A stretch of DNA of 64,000 bases, taken from Nitrosomonas sp. Lineage in GTDB: Bacteria; Pseudomonadota; Gammaproteobacteria; Burkholderiales; Nitrosomonadaceae. The stretch spans positions 434,001-498,000 of the forward strand of contig JALDQW010000001.1 of NCBI GenBank assembly GCA_031316255.1, in the 5' to 3' direction. This document shows positions 28,187 through 37,874 of this stretch, one piece after another. The translations under genes and the position numbers were made by a program. Each line of letters begins with the position of its first letter. Position 1 is the first letter of the stretch. The notes under the pieces were generated by a model. The model did not search any database and was not told where the DNA came from. It was given only the letters and a program-made list of their open reading frames with translations.

Positions 28187-28390
28187 CTATAGCAGAAACA
28201 GATACAACCATTCCAGATACATCATTGCAAAAAAGAGCAACGGCGCCATGATATAAGGAAGTGAATCACTATTGAACAACTTGTGAAAATACTTTTTTAA
28301 TGTATGCCTAAAATTTTGCTGCGAAATTTTGTTACGAATCGGTTTATCGGTTTTTTTTGAAATGTTTATTTTAAAACGTAGTGTGGGCAT
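28187..28390 (-). CDS. Possible small membrane protein, doubtful
   Basis: A 67-residue reading frame with a basic first half and a hydrophobic C-terminus (LPYIMAPLLFFAMMYLEWLYLFLL). It is the only candidate in the 730-bp gap between the CBS gene and the WYL regulator. There is no clear ribosome site, and it matches no family I know. It may be a chance frame; the rest of the gap shows nothing clear. Confidence 0.25.
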   Translation of the reverse strand: MPTLRFKINISKKTDKPIRNKISQQNFRHTLKKYFHKLFNSDSLPYIMAPLLFFAMMYLEWLYLFLL

Positions 28391-28749
28391 TTTCGGATAA
28401 AAAATCTATATCAGTACTAGTATTAAACGTAAAAGTGATTTTTGATTTTGTTATCGGCAACAATATCACGAGACTGAACCGGTCAAATCAAAAGTAACAG
28501 GTCATTATTTCGATCTGTTTAAAAACGATTTTCAGCCACAAAATTTTTCCCCAATATGTATAAATTCTGAGACAGGATCCAAACAGAAAACTGAAATAAT
28601 CTCTACTGCATTCAGGTCATTCAGTTGCTGGACAAAGCAATTACATCAATGATAGATTGATCATCCCGGAAAGACTGCCAGAATACCGAATCGCAACCCG
28701 TTTACCCACAGGCAGAACCGATCATTTCACAACGGAAGCAATTCACACA

Positions 28750-29730
28750 ATGAATAGTTTTCAGCGGATTTATCAACTGCATCGCATCCTGGCCTCGCGC
28801 CGCCTGCCAGTAGCGCGTAAAGTGCTTGAAGAACGCCTCGAATGCTCCCGCGCCACGATATTACGCACCATTGAAACATTGCGGAATACGTTCAATGCAC
28901 CGCTGGAATATAACCGTGAGCGAAACGGCTATTATTACGAAATCCGGGGTGGCTGTGCATTCGAACTGCCCGGCGTCTGGTTCGACGCTGATGAACTGTA
29001 TGCATTGCTCACCGCACAGCATCTGCTGGAGCATATCCAGCCGGGTCTGCTGGGCGTCCAACTCCAGCCGATCAAGGACAAACTCGAGAAAATTCTCGCG
29101 GCGCAAAGCCTGAACAACTGGGAAATCGCCAGCCGTGTCCGCATCTTGAGCATGATGGGGCGGAATAAAACCGTTTTGCATTTTCAACACGTTGCCAGTG
29201 CTTTGCTGCAACGCCAACAACTCGAAATTGCCTATTTCAGTCGCGGCAACGGCGAACAAACAAACCGTACCGTATCACCACAGCGTCTCACGCATTATCG
29301 CGACAACTGGTATCTTGATGCCTGGTGCCATAAACGCGGAGCGCTAAGAAGCTTTGCACTCGAATGCATCAAGAAGGCTACGCCAGTTGAAGTCGCTGCA
29401 CGAGACATCAGCGAAGCCGAATTGGACGAACATTTTGCGACCAGCTACGGCATTTTCGCCGGTAAGGCCAGCCAGACCGCAGTGCTGCGCTTCACCGTCG
29501 AACGCGCCCGCTGGGTTGCCGACGAACAATGGCACCCGCAACAGCAAGAAACATTCCTCCCGGATGGCCGCTATGAACTGCACATTCCCTACGCCAACGA
29601 AACCGAGCTGATCATGGACATCCTCAAACACGGTTCAGCAGTCGAGGTCATTTCCCCGGCATCGCTGCGCCAAATCATCATAAAAAATCTGAACGAAATG
29701 CAAAAAATTTATACAGATGGAAAAAAATAG
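28750..29730 (+). CDS. WYL-domain transcriptional regulator
   Basis: Start at MNSFQRIYQLHRILASRRL (28750), 326 residues; the frame is open further upstream but without family resemblance. An N-terminal helix-turn-helix (ARKVLEERLECSRATILRTI) is followed by a WYL domain (RLTHYRDNWYLDAWCHKRGA near residue 180) and a C-terminal WCX-like extension. WYL proteins bind ligands or nucleic acids and regulate DNA-damage and CRISPR loci in several bacteria. It lies upstream of the HIRAN gene and cas1, so control of the cas operon is plausible but unproven. Confidence 0.88.
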   Translation: MNSFQRIYQLHRILASRRLPVARKVLEERLECSRATILRTIETLRNTFNAPLEYNRERNGYYYEIRGGCAFELPGVWFDADELYALLTAQHLLEHIQPGLLGVQLQPIKDKLEKILAAQSLNNWEIASRVRILSMMGRNKTVLHFQHVASALLQRQQLEIAYFSRGNGEQTNRTVSPQRLTHYRDNWYLDAWCHKRGALRSFALECIKKATPVEVAARDISEAELDEHFATSYGIFAGKASQTAVLRFTVERARWVADEQWHPQQQETFLPDGRYELHIPYANETELIMDILKHGSAVEVISPASLRQIIIKNLNEMQKIYTDGKK

Positions 29731-29800
29731 CGGGACAGTATCGGTTTTTGAGCCTGTGACAATGGATAATAAAACCATGTATTTTTGAAAAGGGGAAATC

Positions 29801-30167
29801 ATGTCACGGCGCACATTTTTAAAATCAATTACTGCTTTACTGGGTGGGCTGGCCCTTCCTGCCATCACACAGGCGAAGTTCGATTGGTCACCCGCACCAG
29901 AGCAAAACAGTATGGCGGCTTCTTAAGGCAAACCAGCGACTCATACTGATACGGGAACCGGATAATTCCCACGACAAACGCGCCATACGCATCGACTGGC
30001 AAGGCCTCAAACTCGGCTATGTTCCCAGAGATGACAACGTGGCAATTTCGCAGTTAGTGGATCGCGGCGAAATATTGTCAGCTTTGATAACAGGGTTGAA
30101 AAAAAGTCATAATCCGTGGGAACGGATTGAGGTGGAGGTGAAATGGCGAATCCAAATCAACTCATAG
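29801..30167 (+). pseudogene. HIRAN-domain protein, frameshifted
   Basis: A gene starting at ATG 29801 with a good ribosome site (AGGGGAAATC) encodes a twin-arginine-like leader (MSRRTFLKSITALLGGLALP). It hits TAA at 29924 after 41 codons. The next frame, to 30167, encodes a clear HIRAN domain: LILIREPDNSHDKRAIRIDW, then LKLGYVPRDDNVAISQLVDR. HIRAN domains bind 3' DNA ends. The start of the domain seems shortened, so an internal deletion with frameshift near 29880-29925 is likely. A GTG start at 29844 could give only a leaderless product. Confidence 0.75.
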
Positions 30168-30206
30168 ACAGAATTATTTCCGAATCGAGATAAAAGGCTT
30201 TAAATA

Positions 30207-31193
30207 ATGGAACAATTAACCGACCTGAAAGCAATATTGCATTCCAAGCGAGCCAATATCTACTATCTTGAAAAATGCCGCGTTATGCAGAAAGACGGGC
30301 GGGTTCTCTATTTGACGGAAGATAAGGAAGAAAACCGCTATTGGAATATCCCGATTGCCAATACCACGGTTATACTACTCGGAACAGGCACATCAATTAC
30401 TCAAGCCGCAGTGCGCATGCTGGCTTCGGCAGGCGTCCTGGTTGGTTTCAGCGGTGGCGGTGGCACACCGTTGCTGGCAGGCACTGAAATAGAATGGCTC
30501 ACGCCTCAAAGTGAATACCGTCCCACAGAATATGTTCAGGGATGGTTATCGTTCTGGTTCGATGAAGCGCAGCGTTTAAAGGTTGCCAGGCATTTCCAGT
30601 TTTCTCGCATCGAATATCTGCAAAAAGTATGGAGTAAAGACAGAGATTTGAAAAATGAAGGCTTCTTTGTTGACGACCTTGATATCCAACAAGCGTTTTC
30701 AGGCTATTCAAGCAAGGTAGAACAAGCGAAAAACGTTACCGAGCTGCTTTTAATTGAAGCACAGCTCACCAAAAACCTTTACAAAACCGCTGTCAGCCGT
30801 ACCGAGCAAAAAGACTTTGCTCGCAATTACGATGGTGCCGACAGTGCGAATGCCTTTCTGAATCACGGCAATTACCTGGCCTACGGTCTGGCTGCAAGTA
30901 CGCTCTGGGTACTGGGAATACCGCATGGTTTTGCTGTAATGCACGGCAAGACCCGCCGCGGTGCATTGGTGTTCGACGTGGCCGATTTGATCAAAGACGC
31001 CATCGTCCTGCCTTGGGCATTTATCTGCGCCAAGGAAAAAATGACCGAACAGGAATTCCGCCAGCAAATCCTGCAGAAATTTACCGAGCATAAGGCGATG
31101 GATTTAATGTTCGACCAGGTCAAGCAACAAGCCCTACAAAACAATCCCCCTCTCCCGCTTGGAGATGGCCGCGGTGAGGGGCATCAATCATGA
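30207..31193 (+). CDS. cas1: CRISPR integrase Cas1, type I-F
   Basis: Cas1 inserts new spacers as a complex with Cas2-3. The 328-residue protein is of the I-F subtype (IPIANTTVILLGTGTSITQA, then HGNYLAYGLAASTLWVLGIP). Likely metal-binding residues are E184 (LLIEAQLTKN), H246 (VMHGKTRRG) and D260 (VFDVADLIKD). The last 15 residues (PLPLGDGRGEGHQS) are encoded by a REP-like palindrome and are probably not family-conserved. The stop overlaps the cas2-3 start. Confidence 0.97.
   Translation: MEQLTDLKAILHSKRANIYYLEKCRVMQKDGRVLYLTEDKEENRYWNIPIANTTVILLGTGTSITQAAVRMLASAGVLVGFSGGGGTPLLAGTEIEWLTPQSEYRPTEYVQGWLSFWFDEAQRLKVARHFQFSRIEYLQKVWSKDRDLKNEGFFVDDLDIQQAFSGYSSKVEQAKNVTELLLIEAQLTKNLYKTAVSRTEQKDFARNYDGADSANAFLNHGNYLAYGLAASTLWVLGIPHGFAVMHGKTRRGALVFDVADLIKDAIVLPWAFICAKEKMTEQEFRQQILQKFTEHKAMDLMFDQVKQQALQNNPPLPLGDGRGEGHQS
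31145..31182 (+). repeat. REP-like palindromic unit in the 3' end of cas1
   Basis: CCCCCTCTCCCGCTTGGAGA followed by TGGCCGCGGTGAGGGG resembles the widespread CCCTCTCCC...GGAGAGGG...GGTGAGGGG extragenic palindromes of proteobacteria. Here it is inside the coding frame and supplies the Cas1 tail. Confidence 0.6.
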
Positions 31194-34100
31194 TGGTCAC
31201 TTTCGTCAGTCAATGCCAGAAAAAAGCGCTCAATCGCACCCGGCGGGTATTGGATGCTTTCGCCAACCGTATCGGCGACAATACCTGGCAAACCGTGATC
31301 ACGGAAGAAGGATTGATCGTTGTCAAAACCCTGCTGCGCAAAACCGCCACCAAGAACACCGCCGTTTCCTGCCATTGGATCAGATCGCGGAACCGGAGCG
31401 AGCTGGTGTGGATTGTGGGGAATCGGAACAAATTTAATCGGGAAGGGATTGTGCCGGTGAATTCCACAGCCAAGAACCTGCTAAACAAGCAATGGGAGAA
31501 TAACTGGACTTATTTGCCTGCTATCAAGGCGTTAATAGCTGTCTCTGCTTTGTTACACGATTGGGGCAAGGCAACAGCTTTGTTTCAAGCCAAGCTCAAA
31601 TCCGGAACCGCCAAAGGCGATCCCTTACGTCACGAATGGATTTCTTGTTTGTTATTAAATGCTTTGGTACGACATGCAGGTAATGGCGATGAGGCTTGGT
31701 TAAGCCTATTGCAATCGGGTGAATTGGATGAACAGGGATTAAAAACCATTGTTATACAAAATGTCATCAAGCCCTTAGCAGATTTGCCGCCGCTGGCGCA
31801 ATTGGTTGCCTGGTTGGTAGTTTCACATCACCGTTTGCCGCAGCTTCTGGATAAAACGGAACGTAACTTACGTCAGGGTGAAGAAAAAAACACATTAAAC
31901 GCTTTGATGAAAAGTATCGCAGCAGTATGGGGTTATCAAAATAAATTCGACGAAACGGAGTATAAAAAACGTGTGGTCGATTGTTTTGAATTCCCCGATG
32001 GCTTACTTTCTCAGTCTTCACAATGGCTCAAATACTTGAAAAAATGGTCAAACCGTTTATTACAGGCGCAGCCGCAAATTCAGCAATTACTCGACAATGG
32101 CGGCTACCGGTTGCTATTGCATCATGCGCGCTTGTGCTTGATGCTGGGCGATCATTATTACTCTTCCTGCCCGGCGGATAATGCTTGGCAAAGCTCTGTA
32201 GCATTGTTCGCCAATACCGATGAAAAACGTAATTACAAACAAAAACTTGACGAACATCTGGTAGGCGTCTGTGAACACGCGCTAAGAATCAGTCAGACTC
32301 TATCGCGTTTTTCATCGGAAATGGAATCCGCCTATGATATTAAAGCCCTAAAACAAAAAAGCCCTGCCGGATTTGAGTGGCAGGATAAAGCTGTTGACAA
32401 CATCAAGCAATTCAAGACCCAACACAAAGCTTTTCAGGAAAAAGACTATGGCTGGTTTATCGTGAACATGGCTAGTACCGGATGCGGCAAAACTATTGCC
32501 AACGCCAAGATTATGCGCGTCTTGTCCGGTGAAGGTGAAAGCTTGCGCTACATTTTGGCGTTGGGTTTGCGAACATTGACGTTGCAAACCGGAGACGAAT
32601 ACCGCTACCGTATTGGTTTGAAAAATGACGAACTGGCTGTTTTAATCGGTTCGGCAGCAATAAAAGAACTGCGCGAGCAGGCACAAAAAACGCATGAGCA
32701 AAAACCGGCTTTTGAGGAGTTAGGCGCGGAATCGCTGGAACAACTGTTAGAAGAAGAGTTGGATTACGGTGATGCGCCTACCGCAGAATTTCTGGATGTG
32801 CTGTTCCCCAAAAAACAACCGAAGCTCGCTGAGAAACACAAAGCGTTTCTATATAAACCTGTATTGACCTGCACCATCGATCATATCATTGCTGCCACCG
32901 AGACTTTGCGTGGCGGGAAGTATATTCTGCCCTGCCTGCGGTTGTTATCATCGGATTTAGTGATTGATGAGGTCGATGATTTTGACGGTGCCGATTTAGT
33001 TGCCATCGGCCGCCTGGTTCATCTCGCCGGTATGCTCGGACGGAAAGTAATGATTTCTTCGGCCACTATTCCCCCGGCATTGGCGGAAGGTTTTTTTAAT
33101 GCCTATCAAGCCGGTTGGAAATTGCATAGCCATTTTAAACAAGCAAGCTCCGTAATTGCCTGTGCGTGGGTTGATGAATTTACTGCCCGCGTGGAGCGAG
33201 TCGATCAGAGTGATGCAGATAACCGTTGCAACCAGTATCAAAGCCTGCATCGGCAATTTATCGACAAACGGGTAGCCAATTTGCAGCAACAAGTGGTTAA
33301 GCGTAAAGCTTTCATCGTGCGTTGCGACGATTTGCTCGTGAAAAAAAATGATGAATTGTCCCGGCAACAGCGCTATTTTGAAAAAATCTGCCAGACTATT
33401 TGTCGCCTTCATGGCGGTCATCATACGGTTGATGCGGTAACCGGCAAGAAAGTGTCCTTTGGCGTCATTCGCACAGCGAATATTTCACCTTGCGTTGCTT
33501 TAACCCAATATTTGTTGGAAGCCGAATGGGAAGAAAGTTGCGTACCCAGGATTATGGCTTATCACAGCCGACAGGTTTTGCTTTTGCGTCATGAACAGGA
33601 AAAGCACCTGGATAAGGTATTAAAACGCAAGGAGAAACTCGGCGAAATACCGGAAGGATTAAAAGATCCAGTTATCCGGCATCACCTTGATAATACACAT
33701 GCCAAGCATGTCATGTTTATCTTGGTAGCTACGCCGGTCGAAGAAGTTGGACGGGACCACGATTTCGATTGGGCAATCATCGAGCCGTCTTCCTTTCGCT
33801 CCATCATTCAATTAGCCGGACGCGTGCAGCGGCACCGGCAAGGCGGCGTCGAGCAAGCCAATATCGCTGTGATGCAATACAACCTGAATGCATTGCGCCA
33901 GGATGACAGACCGGTTTATTGCCGCCCCGGTTACGAAACGGCGAAAACGCTACGGCTGACAACGCATGACCTTTGCCAGTTGATCGATGAAACTGCTTTA
34001 AACCATGTAGTCAATGCCGTTCCCCGCATCCAGCAACCGGAATCCATACAGCCCAACCAACGCTTGGCCGATCTGGAACACCAGGCAATGCATCTGGTAT

Positions 34101-34540
34101 TAACGCGATATGACCAGAAAGGCCCGCAATGCTTGCAAGCGTGGCTTAGCGAATGCTGGTGGTTAACTGCGGTACCGCAACAACTGAACCGGTTTCGTGA
34201 GAGCGAACCGGACATGAATTTATATCTGGTTTGGCGAGACGGTAAAGCGGTGTTTTGTGAAAAGGACGAACGCGGCGAATTCATTTCTCGTCAATCAAGT
34301 AATAACATTGCCAGAGCCGATGCAATGACGGAAACAATGCTTGGCAGATTGTGGCTGGAAAGAGATTACCGGCAAGCATTGCTTGAACAAATTGATACCG
34401 AAAATCAATTCGATAATGACATTGAGCAGTTAATCACAAAAAAATCGGAGCGCTACGGAGAAATTACGTTTCCCAAACGAGATAACAATGATCGAGAATG
34501 GTTTTATTCGGATCAGCTGGGTTTGTTTCAGAATCAATAA
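31190..34540 (+). CDS. cas3f: Cas2-Cas3 fusion, type I-F
   Basis: The 1116-residue protein joins a Cas2 domain (about residues 1-93) to an HD nuclease and helicase. HD motif: ALLHDWGKATALF near residue 122. Walker A: ASTGCGKTIANAKI near 428. DEAH-type box: LVIDEVDDFDGADL near 589 (DEVD). Motif VI: IIQLAGRVQRHRQG near 874. It is recruited by the Csy complex to degrade target DNA and, with Cas1, to acquire spacers. The ATG overlaps the cas1 stop; all catalytic motifs look intact. Confidence 0.97.
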   Translation: MMVTFVSQCQKKALNRTRRVLDAFANRIGDNTWQTVITEEGLIVVKTLLRKTATKNTAVSCHWIRSRNRSELVWIVGNRNKFNREGIVPVNSTAKNLLNKQWENNWTYLPAIKALIAVSALLHDWGKATALFQAKLKSGTAKGDPLRHEWISCLLLNALVRHAGNGDEAWLSLLQSGELDEQGLKTIVIQNVIKPLADLPPLAQLVAWLVVSHHRLPQLLDKTERNLRQGEEKNTLNALMKSIAAVWGYQNKFDETEYKKRVVDCFEFPDGLLSQSSQWLKYLKKWSNRLLQAQPQIQQLLDNGGYRLLLHHARLCLMLGDHYYSSCPADNAWQSSVALFANTDEKRNYKQKLDEHLVGVCEHALRISQTLSRFSSEMESAYDIKALKQKSPAGFEWQDKAVDNIKQFKTQHKAFQEKDYGWFIVNMASTGCGKTIANAKIMRVLSGEGESLRYILALGLRTLTLQTGDEYRYRIGLKNDELAVLIGSAAIKELREQAQKTHEQKPAFEELGAESLEQLLEEELDYGDAPTAEFLDVLFPKKQPKLAEKHKAFLYKPVLTCTIDHIIAATETLRGGKYILPCLRLLSSDLVIDEVDDFDGADLVAIGRLVHLAGMLGRKVMISSATIPPALAEGFFNAYQAGWKLHSHFKQASSVIACAWVDEFTARVERVDQSDADNRCNQYQSLHRQFIDKRVANLQQQVVKRKAFIVRCDDLLVKKNDELSRQQRYFEKICQTICRLHGGHHTVDAVTGKKVSFGVIRTANISPCVALTQYLLEAEWEESCVPRIMAYHSRQVLLLRHEQEKHLDKVLKRKEKLGEIPEGLKDPVIRHHLDNTHAKHVMFILVATPVEEVGRDHDFDWAIIEPSSFRSIIQLAGRVQRHRQGGVEQANIAVMQYNLNALRQDDRPVYCRPGYETAKTLRLTTHDLCQLIDETALNHVVNAVPRIQQPESIQPNQRLADLEHQAMHLVLTRYDQKGPQCLQAWLSECWWLTAVPQQLNRFRESEPDMNLYLVWRDGKAVFCEKDERGEFISRQSSNNIARADAMTETMLGRLWLERDYRQALLEQIDTENQFDNDIEQLITKKSERYGEITFPKRDNNDREWFYSDQLGLFQNQ

Positions 34541-34552
34541 TGGTGAGAAATT

Positions 34553-35950
34553 ATGAACGAAATTAATTTATTAGCAAAAGAGTTTCTGGAAAATCTGAAA
34601 ATGGATTATTTGGAAAAGAAAATAACTCAAGAGACCAGAGAAAAAAAGAAGAAACTTGATTTATTAATCGAAAAATCTACCAATAGCTCTGATGATGACA
34701 AAATTGTTAATGAAAAACATAAATTTGATGAAGCTGTTCTGAAAGCCAAGGCTAAATTTCAGCCAGAAGCTAATGATAAATATGAGATAGCTAATTGGTT
34801 TATTGATGCTTGTAATAAGGCCAAACCCTACGTGACCACTCATCCTGCCAAGTTTACCAATCCGAAAATAAGCGATTCGAGCAGCCTGCTTTTTTATGGA
34901 TCAGAAATAAAAGATGGATATGTGAAAACTGGAAATGTGCGTTCCCGTGTAAGGGTCGATGTTTCTGGAAATGCCGCCACAAACACAATCATATTTGAGT
35001 TGTATGTTTTTCTTGAAAAGAGATTAAAAAATGGAAAAACAGTAATCAAATTATTTGAAGAAGAGAATCCTGAATTAATTAAGTTTCTAAATTCTTTGAA
35101 TATCGATTTTTCCTTGATGAAAGCTAAATGTCTTGAAGTTTATTATGGCAAGGAAGCGACACCATCCACACATGAAATGATTCGCCAAGTCTTTTTTCCT
35201 GTAGATGAGAAAAAAAATAGCTATCACCTGCTATCAGTTGTTACTGCATCAATGTTGATGTTTGAGGCAAAAAATAGGATTGAATCATTTGATCGTTGGA
35301 TTGAAGGGCAGCACGTGCGTAATTTAAGGAAAAATAACAAATTTGAACCCGATGGATACGATGAAATATACAACTTAACTGAAGTTGGATTCAGTCACAA
35401 TGAATTCACCAAGATGGGTAATGTAAGTTATTTGAATGTCAGAAACAAAGGAATTGCTTATTTACTGCCAAGCATTCCACCTACTTTGCATCAACGCCAG
35501 ATTCGACTCCCCACAAGTAACTTTTTCAGGAATAGTCTGCGGCCACGGCAGTTTCAGGAGAGTTTTCAGACTCTGGATCGTCTCATCAAAAGCAGCATCA
35601 ATAACAAACCAATTCGAGACGGTATTCACAACACGCTTAAATTTTTGATTGACCAGGTCATGCAACGCGCTTTTCAGATTCGAACGACAGGCCCAGGCTG
35701 GTCAGAGGCTGAGCATTATGAGAATCTACCACTTGCTCAGCGAATATGGCTGGATGATGCCAAGCTGGAACAGCGGCAGAATCATGACGATTGGCTGAAG
35801 GAGGTTGAAGCAGCATTTGCCAGATGGCTGTTAAGTAGCTATGAGTATCTGCACAAAGACACTCAAGTGAAACTGAGTGACTACGAGTTGCTTGAAGTGA
35901 AAAAACTCATATCGGAAGCACTGGATAGCGACCAGGAGTTTTTCAAATGA
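34553..35950 (+). CDS. csy1: Csy1 (Cas8f), large subunit of the I-F surveillance complex
   Basis: A 465-residue protein in the expected place between cas2-3 and csy2. It forms the crRNA 5'-end tail of the complex with Csy2 and reads the PAM. The central and C-terminal parts (LTEVGFSHNEFTKMGNVSYL, PTSNFFRNSLRPRQFQESFQ) are recognisable I-F features. The first 100 residues are lysine- and glutamate-rich and vary in the family. The csy2 start overlaps its stop by four bases. Confidence 0.95.
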   Translation: MNEINLLAKEFLENLKMDYLEKKITQETREKKKKLDLLIEKSTNSSDDDKIVNEKHKFDEAVLKAKAKFQPEANDKYEIANWFIDACNKAKPYVTTHPAKFTNPKISDSSSLLFYGSEIKDGYVKTGNVRSRVRVDVSGNAATNTIIFELYVFLEKRLKNGKTVIKLFEEENPELIKFLNSLNIDFSLMKAKCLEVYYGKEATPSTHEMIRQVFFPVDEKKNSYHLLSVVTASMLMFEAKNRIESFDRWIEGQHVRNLRKNNKFEPDGYDEIYNLTEVGFSHNEFTKMGNVSYLNVRNKGIAYLLPSIPPTLHQRQIRLPTSNFFRNSLRPRQFQESFQTLDRLIKSSINNKPIRDGIHNTLKFLIDQVMQRAFQIRTTGPGWSEAEHYENLPLAQRIWLDDAKLEQRQNHDDWLKEVEAAFARWLLSSYEYLHKDTQVKLSDYELLEVKKLISEALDSDQEFFK

Positions 35951-36846
35951 ACATGAGGCGTTTTTTATTAATACCGCATCTTAAAGTCCACAATGCCAAT
36001 GCCATGAGCAGCCCGTATACCATTGGCTTTCCGGCAATGACAGCCTGGCTGGGTGCGGTGCATGCCTTGCAGCGACATCTTCGCTTGCAAGGCTTGAATG
36101 CGGTGGAGTTGATCGGTGCCGCAGTGAGTTGTCATCGATTCAATTTGCAAACTTACAAAGGGCGAGGCGATTTCGTACATTCGATTGTCGGCACGGCTAA
36201 TCCATTGGATAAAGACGGCAGTCGCCCGTCTTTCGTCGAAGAAGCGCGCTGTCATCTGGAAATCTCGTTACTGGTTGAATTTCACGGACTGGACAGCGAT
36301 GATCATGATCGTTTTAAAAATTTAATTGATACCGAGCTACAGCGTATGAAATGGGCTAGTGGTGACGTATTGGCCGTCAAACCAGTTGAAATCCTGCCGG
36401 TGGATGAAGATGACGAGTACGAAACGAAAAAATTGCTCAATCGCTTGATGCCGGGGCATGTACTGGTCGAACGCCGCGATTTGATGCGGAAAACTATGCA
36501 GGAAGAAAACAAAGATGCTCTGGATGCATTACTCGATCATCTAAAAGTGATGCATCGCAGTACTCAAGACGAGAACGGCAAAGTTACCTGGAGCAGTCAA
36601 CGCAAAATACCGGGTTGGCTAGTGCCAATTGCCGTCGGCTTTCAAGGCATTTCCGAGCTTGGCATAGCCAGAAATCAACGTGACCGCGATACACCGCATC
36701 GTTTTGCCGAAAGCGTAATCACATTGGGTGAATTCAAGATGCCTTATCGCGTTACCAAACTGGACGACATGCTTTGGCAATACCGTGTTGTACCTGAACA
36801 AAATTTATATCTTTGCCAAACCTTATCATCAACCTATGGAGACTGA
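35947..36846 (+). CDS. csy2: Csy2 (Cas5f)
   Basis: A 299-residue subunit that pairs with Csy1 at the crRNA 5' handle. It starts MRRFLLIPHLKVHNANAMSS, with the family's SSPYTIGFPAMTAWLGAVHA block, and later GWLVPIAVGFQGISELG and DTPHRFAESVITLGEF. Length and order are normal. The csy3 start follows two bases after the stop. Confidence 0.96.
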   Translation: MNMRRFLLIPHLKVHNANAMSSPYTIGFPAMTAWLGAVHALQRHLRLQGLNAVELIGAAVSCHRFNLQTYKGRGDFVHSIVGTANPLDKDGSRPSFVEEARCHLEISLLVEFHGLDSDDHDRFKNLIDTELQRMKWASGDVLAVKPVEILPVDEDDEYETKKLLNRLMPGHVLVERRDLMRKTMQEENKDALDALLDHLKVMHRSTQDENGKVTWSSQRKIPGWLVPIAVGFQGISELGIARNQRDRDTPHRFAESVITLGEFKMPYRVTKLDDMLWQYRVVPEQNLYLCQTLSSTYGD

Positions 36847-36848
36847 AC

Positions 36849-37871
36849 ATGGCTGTTAAAAACGACGCAACCGTATTGGCTTTTGAAAAGAAACTAGTAT
36901 CTTCGGATGGCTATCTGTATGGCACAACATGGAATGAACGCTTTCAGAAGGAGAAAGCGATTGCATTAAAATTGAATGAAAAATCCGTGCGCGGCACGAT
37001 TTCCAATCGATTAAAGCCAGCAATGCAGAGTGATCCATTAAAACTGAATGCTGAAGTGGAAAAACCTAATTTGCAAACTGTCGATGCTTGTGCATTAGGT
37101 GAAAATCAAGATACATTGAAGCTCTATTTCACGCTAAAGATTCTTGGTGGAGTAGAAAAGCCCTCAGCCAGTAACGGCCCTAAGTTTAATGAATCTTATC
37201 CAAAAGTTGCGCAAACCTACATCGAACATGAAAGATTTAATGAGCTGGCTAGGCGCTATGCCACTAACATTGCTAATGGGCGGTATTTATGGCGCAACCG
37301 GGTAGGCGCGGAAAAAATCGAAGTGATTGTCGATACCGGAGACGGTCAGACATTCATCTTTAGCGCTAAAGATTTTGCGCTAAATCACTTTGATTCCAGT
37401 AATTCGGATTTACAGGCACTCGCAAATAAAATCGCCGAGGCATTATGCGGACGCTTGCCCTATTTGCTTATCAGCATTGAAGCTTATGCATTGATCGGTA
37501 CAGCACAAGAAGTTTATCCCAGCGAAGAGTTGGTTTTGGACAAAGGAAAGGGCAATAAAAGCAAAATCCTTTATGAAGTCAATGGTGTAGCTGCGATGCA
37601 CTCGCAAAAAATAGGTAATGCTTTACGCACAATCGATACTTGGTATCCTGGTTGCGATAACTTGGAAACCGGAATCGGGCCAATTGCAATCGAACCTTAT
37701 GGTGCAGTTACAAATCTGGGCAAAGCATTCCGTACCCCTAAAGACAAAGCTGATTTCTATACCCTATTCGACCGCTATGCATTGGGAGAAGCGCTTACTG
37801 ACATAGAGAAACATTATGTCATGGCTGTATTGGTGCGCGGCGGGGTTTTTGGACAAAGCGGCAAGGATTAG
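36849..37871 (+). CDS. csy3: Csy3 (Cas7f), backbone subunit
   Basis: Six copies of this subunit coat the spacer part of the crRNA in the I-F complex. The start at 36849 (MAVKNDATVLAFEKKLVSSD) gives 340 residues, the usual size, and agrees with the family; the frame extends 12 codons further upstream into csy2 without meaning. Typical blocks include RYLWRNRVGAEKIEVIV and the C-terminal VLVRGGVFGQS. Confidence 0.96.
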   Translation: MAVKNDATVLAFEKKLVSSDGYLYGTTWNERFQKEKAIALKLNEKSVRGTISNRLKPAMQSDPLKLNAEVEKPNLQTVDACALGENQDTLKLYFTLKILGGVEKPSASNGPKFNESYPKVAQTYIEHERFNELARRYATNIANGRYLWRNRVGAEKIEVIVDTGDGQTFIFSAKDFALNHFDSSNSDLQALANKIAEALCGRLPYLLISIEAYALIGTAQEVYPSEELVLDKGKGNKSKILYEVNGVAAMHSQKIGNALRTIDTWYPGCDNLETGIGPIAIEPYGAVTNLGKAFRTPKDKADFYTLFDRYALGEALTDIEKHYVMAVLVRGGVFGQSGKD

Positions 37872-37874
37872 ATC

